NCBI GenBank assembly: GCA_947624755.1
Contig: CANQLQ010000113.1
Location: forward strand, 1-6,655
Direction of reading: 5' to 3'
Source of the DNA: an uncultured Clostridia bacterium
GTDB taxonomy: Bacteria; Bacillota; Clostridia; Oscillospirales; Acutalibacteraceae
Length of the DNA stretch: 6,655 bases
The notes below the pieces were generated by a model, which ran no database searches, was not told where the DNA came from, and saw only the letters and a program-made list of their open reading frames with translations. This document shows, in pieces, positions 1-6,088 of the stretch (the first letter of the stretch is position 1; every line of letters starts with the position of its first letter). Position numbers and translations under genes: made by a program.

Positions 1-826
1 CGTGCCTGCTTTTGCTTATGTTTCCCTTTTGAACCTGTTCACAAATTTTGCAGCCTTTGTCGGAAATATGGGCACAGCCGGTAAATTTGCAATCGGTCAG
101 ATACGGCTGAAATTCAGGGAAATACAGCTCAAGCTCGTCTTTTCTTATTACATCTTCTCCGATAAAATCCAAAGACGAAAAGCCGGCGGTGTCAATTACA
201 AGACCGTCACCTATATGAAAAATTTCAGCTTGCCTTGTTGTGTGCCTGCCCCTTCCGAGTTTGCCGCTGATTTTTGCCGTATCAAGCAAAAGTTCCGGAC
301 AAAGTTTATTGATAAGAGTCGATTTTCCAACGCCTGAATTGCCTGTAAGCGCAGTAAGTTTTCCCGAAAGAAAAGCTTTGATTTCTTCGATATATGACTC
401 ATTTTCAAAGTTTCTTTCAAAAATCTTGTACGGCGTCTTTGAATAAATTTCTCTTATTTCGTCCGAGTTTTTAAGGTCGGTTTTTGTAATAACAATTACC
501 GGTTCAATGCCGTTTTTTTCCGCAAGAACTGTCATCTTGTCAATAATAAGAGTATTCGGAAACGGCTCACAGGTTGAAACAACTATCATTAAAGCATCAA
601 TGTTGGAAACGGGAGGTCTTTTGAGAATATTTTTGCGCTCTTCAATTTTGTCAATTGTGTTTTCCATGCCTTCGTTTACGGATATTATAACTTTATCGCC
701 GGCAAGAGGAGTTATTTTCTCTTTCCTGAGCCTTCCTTTGGCCTTACATTCAAAAATGCCTTCGGCGGTTTCCACATAATAGAAACCGCCTATTCCTTTC
801 GTAATTAATCCGCTTAAATTTCTCAT
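1..826 (-). CDS. rsgA: Ribosome small subunit-dependent GTPase RsgA (3' end cut by window edge)
   Basis: This is a circularly permuted GTPase that checks late 30S subunit maturation in the cytoplasm. The start is the ATG at 824-826; the in-frame pknB stop lies four codons upstream, so no earlier start exists. 275 residues are visible, in the order expected for RsgA: an N-terminal OB-fold part (about 1-70, with GIGGFYYVE near the start), RPPVSNIDAL, G4 as TKTD (114-117), the P-loop GNSGVGKS (162-169), the switch I segment GRGRHTTR (191-198), and G3 as DTAGF (212-216). A zinc site follows: Cys246-x4-Cys251-x-His253-x5-Cys259. The hydrophobic residue after DTAG fits the family's lack of a catalytic Gln. 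G4 has Thr where Asn is usual. B. subtilis CpgA is about 298 residues, so some 20 residues lie beyond the left edge. It follows pknB by 9 bases. Confidence 0.96.
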   Translation of the reverse strand, partial: MRNLSGLITKGIGGFYYVETAEGIFECKAKGRLRKEKITPLAGDKVIISVNEGMENTIDKIEERKNILKRPPVSNIDALMIVVSTCEPFPNTLIIDKMTVLAEKNGIEPVIVITKTDLKNSDEIREIYSKTPYKIFERNFENESYIEEIKAFLSGKLTALTGNSGVGKSTLINKLCPELLLDTAKISGKLGRGRHTTRQAEIFHIGDGLVIDTAGFSSLDFIGEDVIRKDELELYFPEFQPYLTDCKFTGCAHISDKGCKICEQVQKGNISKSRH

Positions 827-835
827 ATGATTTAC

Positions 836-2797
836 TTAATCTTCACCTGTTTCGTCAATTTCCTTTTTTTCCGATGAAGGAGCTGCTGTTGTGGTGGTTG
901 TTTCATTAGTCGTCTCAGACGCCTTGGTTGTTATCGGCGCTTTAGTTGTGTCAGGCTCTTTTGTGGTTTTGGCTTTTGTGGTTTTAGGTTTTGTGGTTTC
1001 CGTCTCTTTTTCGGTTTTTTTAGCTTTTGTAGTTTCTTTTTCGGTTGTACTCTCGGTTGTTGTTTCCTTTTCGGTCGTAGTTTCGGTAGTTGTTTCCTGA
1101 GGAAGTTTTCCCGTGCTTACATAAACGGCAATTTTACTTCCGACTGCGACCTGTTCACCGAGACCTTCGTGACCGATAATTTCACCGCGCGGTCTTGCAT
1201 TACTGCGGTATTCCGTTCTTTGCGAATCAAGCTCCAGTCCCTCTTTTTCAAGAGCTTCTTTTGCCTGAGAAATTGTCATACCGACAAGATTCGGAACGTC
1301 AACCATTTCGTCCTCTTTTTCGGTTGCGACATAAATTGTAACGGTTGAAGCTTCGTCCGCCATTGTTCCGCGTGCCGGTGAAGTTCTGATTACATTGCCC
1401 GGTTCAACGGTTTTGCTTGCTTCTTTTTTTACTTTAACGTCAAAATTTTTGGATTTAAGAAGGGTTTGAGCCGATGTATATTCATAGCCGTATACGTCGG
1501 GGATCTCTATTTTCTTTTCTGAAGATGCAACGGTAAGATGAATTGTTCCGCCTCTTTCAATTTTACCTCTGTCCGGCTGCTGCTCAATTATTGTTCCGGG
1601 CGCAGCGTCACTTTCGCTGTCATCGACAACTTCAAAGTTAAGCATCGAATATTCCTCTGCGTTCATAACTTCAGAAGCGAAATTCTTTCCGACAAGCTTC
1701 GGAACATCAATTTTATTTTTATCAGGAGTCAATACGGCAATTATTATTACCGCCAATATTACAAGCGCCGCAAGAGCGCCGGTAAGTATACCGATAGTTT
1801 TTTTGTTTAGCTTAGTTTCGCTGTCGGATACCGGTTCGGGTTCTTTTTTTGCGGGCTGCGGCGCTGTACGCGCAGGGGTTCTGACCTGCTGACCCGGCTC
1901 ACGAACAGGGGTACTGATGTATTTTGTCGGTTCTTTATCAACAAAATAGGAATAGTCAAATTTGATATTGGGATTTCTTTTAAATCTTTCAATATCCATA
2001 AGCATTTCAGATGCCGACTGATAGCGGTCACTCTGATTTTTCTGCATGGCCCTTATAATAATCTGTTCAAGACCGACGGGAATATTCGGATTTATTCTTC
2101 TTGGCATAACAGGATTTTTCTGAATTTGCATAAGAATAAGCTGAGCCGTATTATCCGAATCAAAAGGAAGTCTTCCGGTAAGCATTTCATAAAGAACAAC
2201 GCCGACGGAATATATATCCGCTTTTGCGTCCGTTACGCCGCCCTTCACCTGTTCGGGGCTGATGTAATGAATGGAGCCTATAGCTTCGCCTGTCATTGTT
2301 CTCGTTTCGCTGCGGCTCATTCTTGCAATACCAAAATCAGTAACCTTTATCGTGCCGTCAGAAATGAGCATAATATTCTGGGGCTTGATGTCGCGGTGAA
2401 CAATACCCTTGTCATGGGCATGCTGAAGCGCGCGCAAAATCTGCGTTACAAAATATACAGCTTCTCTTGTATCAATAACGCCCTGCTGTTCAATATATTC
2501 CTTGAGTGTGATTCCGTCAACATATTCCATTACAATATATTGAAGAATATCACCGTAGCTGACATCAAAAACCTTAACAATATTCGGATGAGATAAAACC
2601 GCTATGGCCTTCGATTCATTTTTGAACCGACGGCGAAAATCTTCATTTGATATGTATTCATCTTTAAGGATTTTAACCGCAACTATTTTGTTTTCTATAT
2701 TATCGAAGGCTTTATAGACAACAGCCATTCCGCCAACACCGATTATTTCGATAATTTCATAACGTCCGTCAAGTCTTTTTCCAACATAATTTTCCAT
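836..2797 (-). CDS. pknB: PASTA-domain transmembrane Ser/Thr protein kinase (PknB/PrkC/StkP family)
   Basis: This is a eukaryotic-type Ser/Thr kinase of the membrane that phosphorylates cell-envelope and translation proteins; its outer PASTA domains are known to bind muropeptides or lipid II. The kinase domain (about 12-272) has the glycine loop GVGGM (20-24), Lys42, Glu61, HRDIKPQN (134-141), DFG (154-156), activation-loop Thr165, Thr167 and Thr169, and SPEQ (180-183), so it should be active. A Pro/Thr-containing juxtamembrane linker (about 285-330) precedes one membrane segment (335-357). Three PASTA repeats follow (about 362-425, 429-492, 498-562). The third is divergent where others read Gln-x-Pro-x-x-Gly. 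The protein ends in a Thr/Glu/Lys-rich tail (569-637) and a short acidic end, making 653 residues. The start is ATG with AGGAGTG (2803-2809) five bases upstream. It lies directly after its partner phosphatase and before rsgA. Confidence 0.97.
   Translation of the reverse strand: MENYVGKRLDGRYEIIEIIGVGGMAVVYKAFDNIENKIVAVKILKDEYISNEDFRRRFKNESKAIAVLSHPNIVKVFDVSYGDILQYIVMEYVDGITLKEYIEQQGVIDTREAVYFVTQILRALQHAHDKGIVHRDIKPQNIMLISDGTIKVTDFGIARMSRSETRTMTGEAIGSIHYISPEQVKGGVTDAKADIYSVGVVLYEMLTGRLPFDSDNTAQLILMQIQKNPVMPRRINPNIPVGLEQIIIRAMQKNQSDRYQSASEMLMDIERFKRNPNIKFDYSYFVDKEPTKYISTPVREPGQQVRTPARTAPQPAKKEPEPVSDSETKLNKKTIGILTGALAALVILAVIIIAVLTPDKNKIDVPKLVGKNFASEVMNAEEYSMLNFEVVDDSESDAAPGTIIEQQPDRGKIERGGTIHLTVASSEKKIEIPDVYGYEYTSAQTLLKSKNFDVKVKKEASKTVEPGNVIRTSPARGTMADEASTVTIYVATEKEDEMVDVPNLVGMTISQAKEALEKEGLELDSQRTEYRSNARPRGEIIGHEGLGEQVAVGSKIAVYVSTGKLPQETTTETTTEKETTTESTTEKETTKAKKTEKETETTKPKTTKAKTTKEPDTTKAPITTKASETTNETTTTTAAPSSEKKEIDETGED
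843..848 (-). promoter_or_regulatory. Distant Shine-Dalgarno-like site for rsgA, inside the pknB end
   Basis: On the minus strand this reads AGGTGA, within the last codons of pknB. It lies 16 bases from the rsgA ATG, longer than the usual 5-10, and nothing better lies closer. I infer that rsgA is translated mainly by coupling to ribosomes terminating at the pknB TAA (836-838), with this site as weak help. Confidence 0.35.
887..1093 (-). repeat. Thr-rich degenerate repeat encoding the C-terminal tail of the PASTA kinase
   Basis: This segment encodes residues 569-637 of the kinase. Of the 69 residues 32 are Thr, and most others are Glu or Lys. TTEKETT occurs twice, ten residues apart (574-580 and 584-590), then the pattern shifts to TTK units (606-625) and a run of five Thr (633-637). 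Thr codons are mixed, so the repeat is old or under selection at protein level rather than a fresh DNA duplication. The tail lies outside the membrane, distal to the PASTA domains. A role as a wall-spanning or glycosylated linker is inference. Confidence 0.85.
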
Positions 2798-2854
2798 ATC
2801 AACACTCCTATTCTGCCGCTTTCAGGGCAGTATAACCGCAGTCTTACAAAACAA
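2798..2854 (-). promoter_or_regulatory. stp-pknB intergenic region: candidate internal promoter and small hairpin
   Basis: On the minus strand this 57-base gap holds a sigma-A-like pair: TTGATT (2853-2858, overlapping the stp stop codon) and TATACT (2829-2834), spaced by 18 bases. An inverted repeat CTGCC/GGCAG (2813-2817 and 2826-2830, 8-base loop) overlaps the edge of the -10 and sits just before the pknB ribosome binding site AGGAGTG (2803-2809). There is no T-run after it, so it is not a terminator. It could let pknB and rsgA be expressed apart from the genes upstream. Such motifs are common by chance in AT-rich DNA, so this is only a candidate. Confidence 0.3.
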
Positions 2855-3583
2855 TCAAAATTCAATTGCAACCGCTGTAATGTTATCGGGTCCGCCGTTG
2901 CTGTTGGCCTGAGAAATTAATTTATCCGCAACGGTTTCAAATTCGTTTTTAGTGTAAGTTTCAAGGATCTCTTCGTCACTGACACAGCCGCTGAGCCCGT
3001 CGGTGCAAAGAATGATTGCATCATTATTTTCAAGCAGACGATTGTTGAAATCAATTTCAATTTTTTCTCTGACGCCGAGCGCCCTTGTGATTATGTTTTT
3101 GTTAGGATGATTTTTAAATTCTTCTTCGGTAATCTGACCGTTATCAAGCATTTCCTGAACAAGCGAATGGTCTTTGGTAATTTGTGAAATTTCATCGTTA
3201 TGGATAAGATATGCTCTGCTGTCTCCGACGTGGGCTATGCAGGCATAATTCTCTTTTATGATGCAGGCAACAATTGTTGTACCCATTCCATAAAGCGATT
3301 CATCTTCTCTTGATTTGTCAAAAACAATAAGGTTTGCCGCCGTAATTGCGGAAAGCAAAAGATTTTCAATTGATTTTTCAGTCATAAGCTTGTTATAACA
3401 TTTTTCAATTTTTGAACTGACCATATCAGCGGCAAGCAAGCTTGCGACCTGACCCGCAGAAGCGCCGCCCATACCGTCGCAAACAACTGCCCAGACGACA
3501 CCGTCTTCCAATTGTCCAATACGAAAAGAATCTTCATTGTTTTTTCTTCTCATTCCGATATCGGAACGTCCAACCGTTTTCAT
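2855..3583 (-). CDS. stp: PP2C-family Ser/Thr protein phosphatase, partner of the PASTA kinase
   Basis: This is a soluble, metal-dependent phosphatase expected to remove phosphate from the neighbouring kinase and its substrates (PrpC/Stp/PstP family). With ATG at 3581-3583 the protein has 242 residues, the usual length for the bacterial family. The PP2C motifs appear in order: RRKNNED with Asp18; CDGMGG with Asp36; GMGTT (99-103); HVGDSRAY (118-125); TKDHSLV (136-142); ITRALG (165-170); CTDGLSG with Asp195; and GGPDNIT with Asp233. The four Asp residues match the two-metal centre. A TTG lies directly before the ATG, but GAGGTG (3589-3594) is only two bases from that TTG and five from the ATG, so ATG is chosen. 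The gene follows rlmN by ten bases and precedes pknB, the standard pairing. Confidence 0.96.
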   Translation of the reverse strand: MKTVGRSDIGMRRKNNEDSFRIGQLEDGVVWAVVCDGMGGASAGQVASLLAADMVSSKIEKCYNKLMTEKSIENLLLSAITAANLIVFDKSREDESLYGMGTTIVACIIKENYACIAHVGDSRAYLIHNDEISQITKDHSLVQEMLDNGQITEEEFKNHPNKNIITRALGVREKIEIDFNNRLLENNDAIILCTDGLSGCVSDEEILETYTKNEFETVADKLISQANSNGGPDNITAVAIEF

Positions 3584-3588
3584 CAAAT

Positions 3589-3594
3589 CACCTC
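3589..3594 (-). promoter_or_regulatory. Shine-Dalgarno site deciding the phosphatase start
   Basis: The minus strand reads GAGGTG here, sharing its first base with the rlmN TAG stop (3594-3596). It is five bases from the ATG at 3581-3583 and two from the TTG at 3584-3586. The spacing favours the ATG and suggests coupling with rlmN termination. Confidence 0.75.
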
Positions 3595-4673
3595 TATTGT
3601 TTTGATTTTTTTATTTTATTGACCCGGGGCTTGTTCTCGAAAGTATTGCTTTCTCCCCTTCTGAGCTGACCGCAGGAAGCGTTGATATCACTGCCGAGTG
3701 TTCGTCTTACGGTTACATTGATCGAATTTTTTTCAAGTATTTTTATAAATGAATTTATTCTGTTGTCATCGCTTCGTCTGTAATTTTTTTCTTTGACCGG
3801 ATTTACCGGAATAAGATTTACATGACAAAGCATTCCCTTTAGTTTTGAAGCAAGCTCTTTTGCACATTCATCGCTGTCGTTTACACCGCTTATCATGGCA
3901 TATTCAAATGATATACGGCGTGAGGTCGCTTTTGTATAATCGCGGCACGCTTTAAGAAGTTCGTCAATATTCCATCTTTTGTTTATTGGCATCGTTCTGC
4001 TTCTTATCTCATCATTAGGTGCATGAAGAGAAATTGAAAGAGTAAGCTGAAGCTTTTTTTCAAGAAGCTTATATATCGAGCTGACCACTCCGCAGGTCGA
4101 AAGCGAAATATTTCTCATGCTCAGATTCAGACCGTTTTCGTCCGTTACGAGGGACAGAAATTTCATTACGTTATCAAAATTATCAAGCGGTTCGCCTACA
4201 CCCATCATAACGATATGTGAAATTCTGATTCCGAGGTCTTTCTGTGCGGTATATACCTGAGAAAGAATTTCACCGGGCAAAAGGTTTCTGACAAAGCCGG
4301 CAATTCCAGAGGCGCAGAAGGTACAGCCCATTTTACAGCCAACCTGACTTGAAACGCAGATTGTATACCCGTATTTATATTTCATAACAACAGATTCAAT
4401 AAGTTCGTTGTCATGCAATTTAAAAAGATACTTAACCGTTTCATCATACATCGAAACTAATTTTTTTTCAATAGTGCAGCCATAAAAGTAATAATTTTTT
4501 TTCAGTTTTTCCCTTAAAGCCTTGGATATATTGGTCATTTCGTCAAAAGAATCAACATTATGCTTATGAATCCAGGAGAAAATCTGGGCGGCGACAAACT
4601 TTTTTTCGCCCAAAATCTCCATTTCACTTTTGAGCTGTTCGAGGTTCATTGATTTTATATCTTTAGTATCCAT
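3594..4673 (-). CDS. rlmN: Dual-specificity RNA methyltransferase RlmN (23S rRNA A2503 / tRNA A37, m2A)
   Basis: This radical-SAM enzyme methylates C2 of adenosine in 23S rRNA (A2503, in the peptidyl transferase centre) and, in studied species, of A37 in some tRNAs. The 359 residues match the family length. The [4Fe-4S] motif is CKMGCTFC (Cys113, Cys117, Cys120). The SAM-binding MGVGEPLDN is at 157-165, SLHAPN at 215-220 and LIPVNP at 287-292. The conserved Cys334 in SCGQLRR (333-339) is the likely methyl-carrying Cys. Glu93 in LIESVVM fits the region of the conserved acidic residue. It lacks the features that distinguish Cfr resistance enzymes by context, since it sits in the usual core operon. 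The ATG directly follows the rsmB TGA in the same frame. GAGGG (4682-4686), inside the rsmB end, is eight bases upstream. A Lys-rich tail closes the protein. Confidence 0.97.
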   Translation of the reverse strand: MDTKDIKSMNLEQLKSEMEILGEKKFVAAQIFSWIHKHNVDSFDEMTNISKALREKLKKNYYFYGCTIEKKLVSMYDETVKYLFKLHDNELIESVVMKYKYGYTICVSSQVGCKMGCTFCASGIAGFVRNLLPGEILSQVYTAQKDLGIRISHIVMMGVGEPLDNFDNVMKFLSLVTDENGLNLSMRNISLSTCGVVSSIYKLLEKKLQLTLSISLHAPNDEIRSRTMPINKRWNIDELLKACRDYTKATSRRISFEYAMISGVNDSDECAKELASKLKGMLCHVNLIPVNPVKEKNYRRSDDNRINSFIKILEKNSINVTVRRTLGSDINASCGQLRRGESNTFENKPRVNKIKKSKQ

Positions 4674-5987
4674 TCAATTTTCCCTCTTTTCAAATGCGGC
4701 AATGAAGAAACCGTCGCTGCCGTTTTTATGAGGCATAAGCGTAACAAAGTTATCGCTGCTAAGATACGGCAACGGTCTGACAGCGAAAAAGTTCTTGTTT
4801 TGCTTCAGAAAAGCTTCACACACATCTTCGTTTTCCGCTTTGCTCAAAGTGCAGGTGGAATAAACAAGACGTCCGCCTTTTTTTACGTATTTTGAACCGT
4901 TATTCAAAATTTCAAACTGAATCTTAGGCAAACCTTCAAGACTTTCCTTTTCTTTATATCTTATTTCCGGCTTTCTTCTTATAATGCCGAGTCCCGAACA
5001 GGGAACATCACAAAGCACTTTATCGGCAAGTCCGAGACTTTCATTAAAAACGGACGCATCGCCTTTTTGCGCATTTATATTTTCTATTCCGAGCCGGTTC
5101 GCCGCATCGGCTATTAGATTTACTCTTTGCTCATAAAGGTCAAAAGCAAAGATTTTTCCTTTTCCATTCATTTGCTGTGCAATTGTAAATGCTTTTCCGC
5201 CCGGCGCGGAGCAAAGGTCAAAAACGATGTCCCCCTCTTTTGCACAAACTGCCTTTGCACAAAGCTGAGAGGCAGTATCCTGAACGTGGAACAATCCTTC
5301 TTTAAACGAATCAAGAGAAGCAACATCCCGGCTTGAAAGGGAAATTATAAGCGAGTTTTCAATATATCCGTCTTTACAGGTAACGTCCTCATTTTCAAGA
5401 ATGGTTTTAAGCTTCTGTAAATCGGTTTTAAGTGTATTGACCCTTATTACGGTTTCTGTTTTTCCGTTACTTATTTTAAGAATTTCGGTTGTATCTTCTT
5501 TACCGTATTCTTTGAACCATTTATGTACAAGCCACGAAGGGCAGGAGTATTTTACACTGAGATAATCTTCTTCATTCTCTTTGCAAGGGAAAACAAGACC
5601 GTTTGACGCGCATTTTCTCAAAACCGCATTGACAAGCGAAGAAGCAAATGAGAACTTGTTATTTCGTGTGAGCTTTACGCTTTCATTTACAGCGGCGCTT
5701 ACGGGAACTTTATCCATATAAAAAATCTGGTAAGCTCCCATTTCCAATATAACAAGTACTTCAGGTCTAAGCTTTTTAAGCGGTTTTGAAAGATACTGCG
5801 AAAGCTGATAATCAAGTGTAAGCTTTCTTTCAATTGTTCCATAAGCCAAGGCAGACACAAAGGCCTTATCCCTTGTGTCAAGCGAAGTTTTATTCAAAAG
5901 TTCATCAAGTAAAAGATTTGAGTATGCGCCTTCTTTTTCAATTCTCAAAAGAAGCTCAAATGCCGTTTGCCTTGCGCTTTTCTCCAT
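4674..5987 (-). CDS. rsmB: 16S rRNA (cytosine(967)-C(5))-methyltransferase RsmB
   Basis: This cytoplasmic enzyme makes 5-methylcytosine at position 967 (E. coli numbering) of 16S rRNA, using SAM. The 437 residues are the usual length. A NusB-like RNA-binding domain (about 5-125, opening with SARQTAFELL) precedes a linker and the Rossmann methyltransferase domain. There I see FDLCSAPGGKA (256-266, SAM motif I), Asp283 in FDLYEQR, DVPCSGLG with Cys330, and STCTL with Cys379. The second Cys is the expected nucleophile and the first helps release the product. MPHKNGSDGFFIAAFEK closes the fold. The start is ATG at 5985-5987: an in-frame TAA lies immediately before it, so no longer form exists. No good ribosome binding site precedes it, unlike its neighbours. 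It follows the zinc peptidase by 101 bases and ends directly at the rlmN ATG. Confidence 0.96.
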   Translation of the reverse strand: MEKSARQTAFELLLRIEKEGAYSNLLLDELLNKTSLDTRDKAFVSALAYGTIERKLTLDYQLSQYLSKPLKKLRPEVLVILEMGAYQIFYMDKVPVSAAVNESVKLTRNNKFSFASSLVNAVLRKCASNGLVFPCKENEEDYLSVKYSCPSWLVHKWFKEYGKEDTTEILKISNGKTETVIRVNTLKTDLQKLKTILENEDVTCKDGYIENSLIISLSSRDVASLDSFKEGLFHVQDTASQLCAKAVCAKEGDIVFDLCSAPGGKAFTIAQQMNGKGKIFAFDLYEQRVNLIADAANRLGIENINAQKGDASVFNESLGLADKVLCDVPCSGLGIIRRKPEIRYKEKESLEGLPKIQFEILNNGSKYVKKGGRLVYSTCTLSKAENEDVCEAFLKQNKNFFAVRPLPYLSSDNFVTLMPHKNGSDGFFIAAFEKREN

Positions 5988-6088
5988 TTAAATTGCGTGA
6001 AACAGTCATTATGACCGCTTTGTCCTTTCTTTATTTGGGTTTTTCAACTAAAATACCCATTAAATCATGCATATTCATTTTTGACAGG
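5988..6088 (-). promoter_or_regulatory. Peptidase-rsmB intergenic region with hairpin and palindrome
   Basis: This is the longest gap in the window. On the minus strand it holds an imperfect hairpin (TGGGT/ACCCA, 6036-6040 and 6055-6059, extendable by four A-T pairs past a one-base bulge), followed by AATAAAG rather than a T-run. It then has AAAGGA (6022-6027), and an 11-base palindrome GTCATAATGAC (6005-6015) ahead of rsmB. I see no convincing sigma-A promoter. The region could attenuate or process the transcript between peptidase and rsmB, but this is inference from structure alone. Confidence 0.25.

Noticed and set aside
887..1093. CRISPR-like or tandem DNA repeat array
   Set aside because: The repetition is at protein level (Thr/Glu/Lys units in the pknB frame), without fixed repeats and unique spacers.
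2126..2596. 156-codon open frame on the plus strand
   Set aside because: It lies wholly opposite the kinase domain of pknB, has no ribosome binding site or recognisable domain, and the minus-strand reading is certain.
3594..4673. Cfr-type antibiotic-resistance methyltransferase instead of RlmN
   Set aside because: Length, the motifs MGVGEPLDN and SCGQLRR, and position between rsmB and the phosphatase all fit housekeeping RlmN. Nothing mobile is nearby.
6036..6059. Hairpin after the peptidase gene as a rho-independent terminator
   Set aside because: The stem is weak with a bulge and is followed on the minus strand by AATAAAG, not a T-run. The genes on both sides belong to the usual operon.
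6041..6079. 15-codon minus-strand ORF (MNMHDLMGIL...) after the peptidase stop
   Set aside because: It has no ribosome binding site and no similarity I recognise, and its length is expected by chance in this AT-rich gap.
6081..6086. Perfect TTGACA -35-like hexamer on the plus strand
   Set aside because: No TATAAT-like hexamer lies 16-19 bases downstream, it lies at the very end of the minus-strand peptidase gene, and no plus-strand gene follows.
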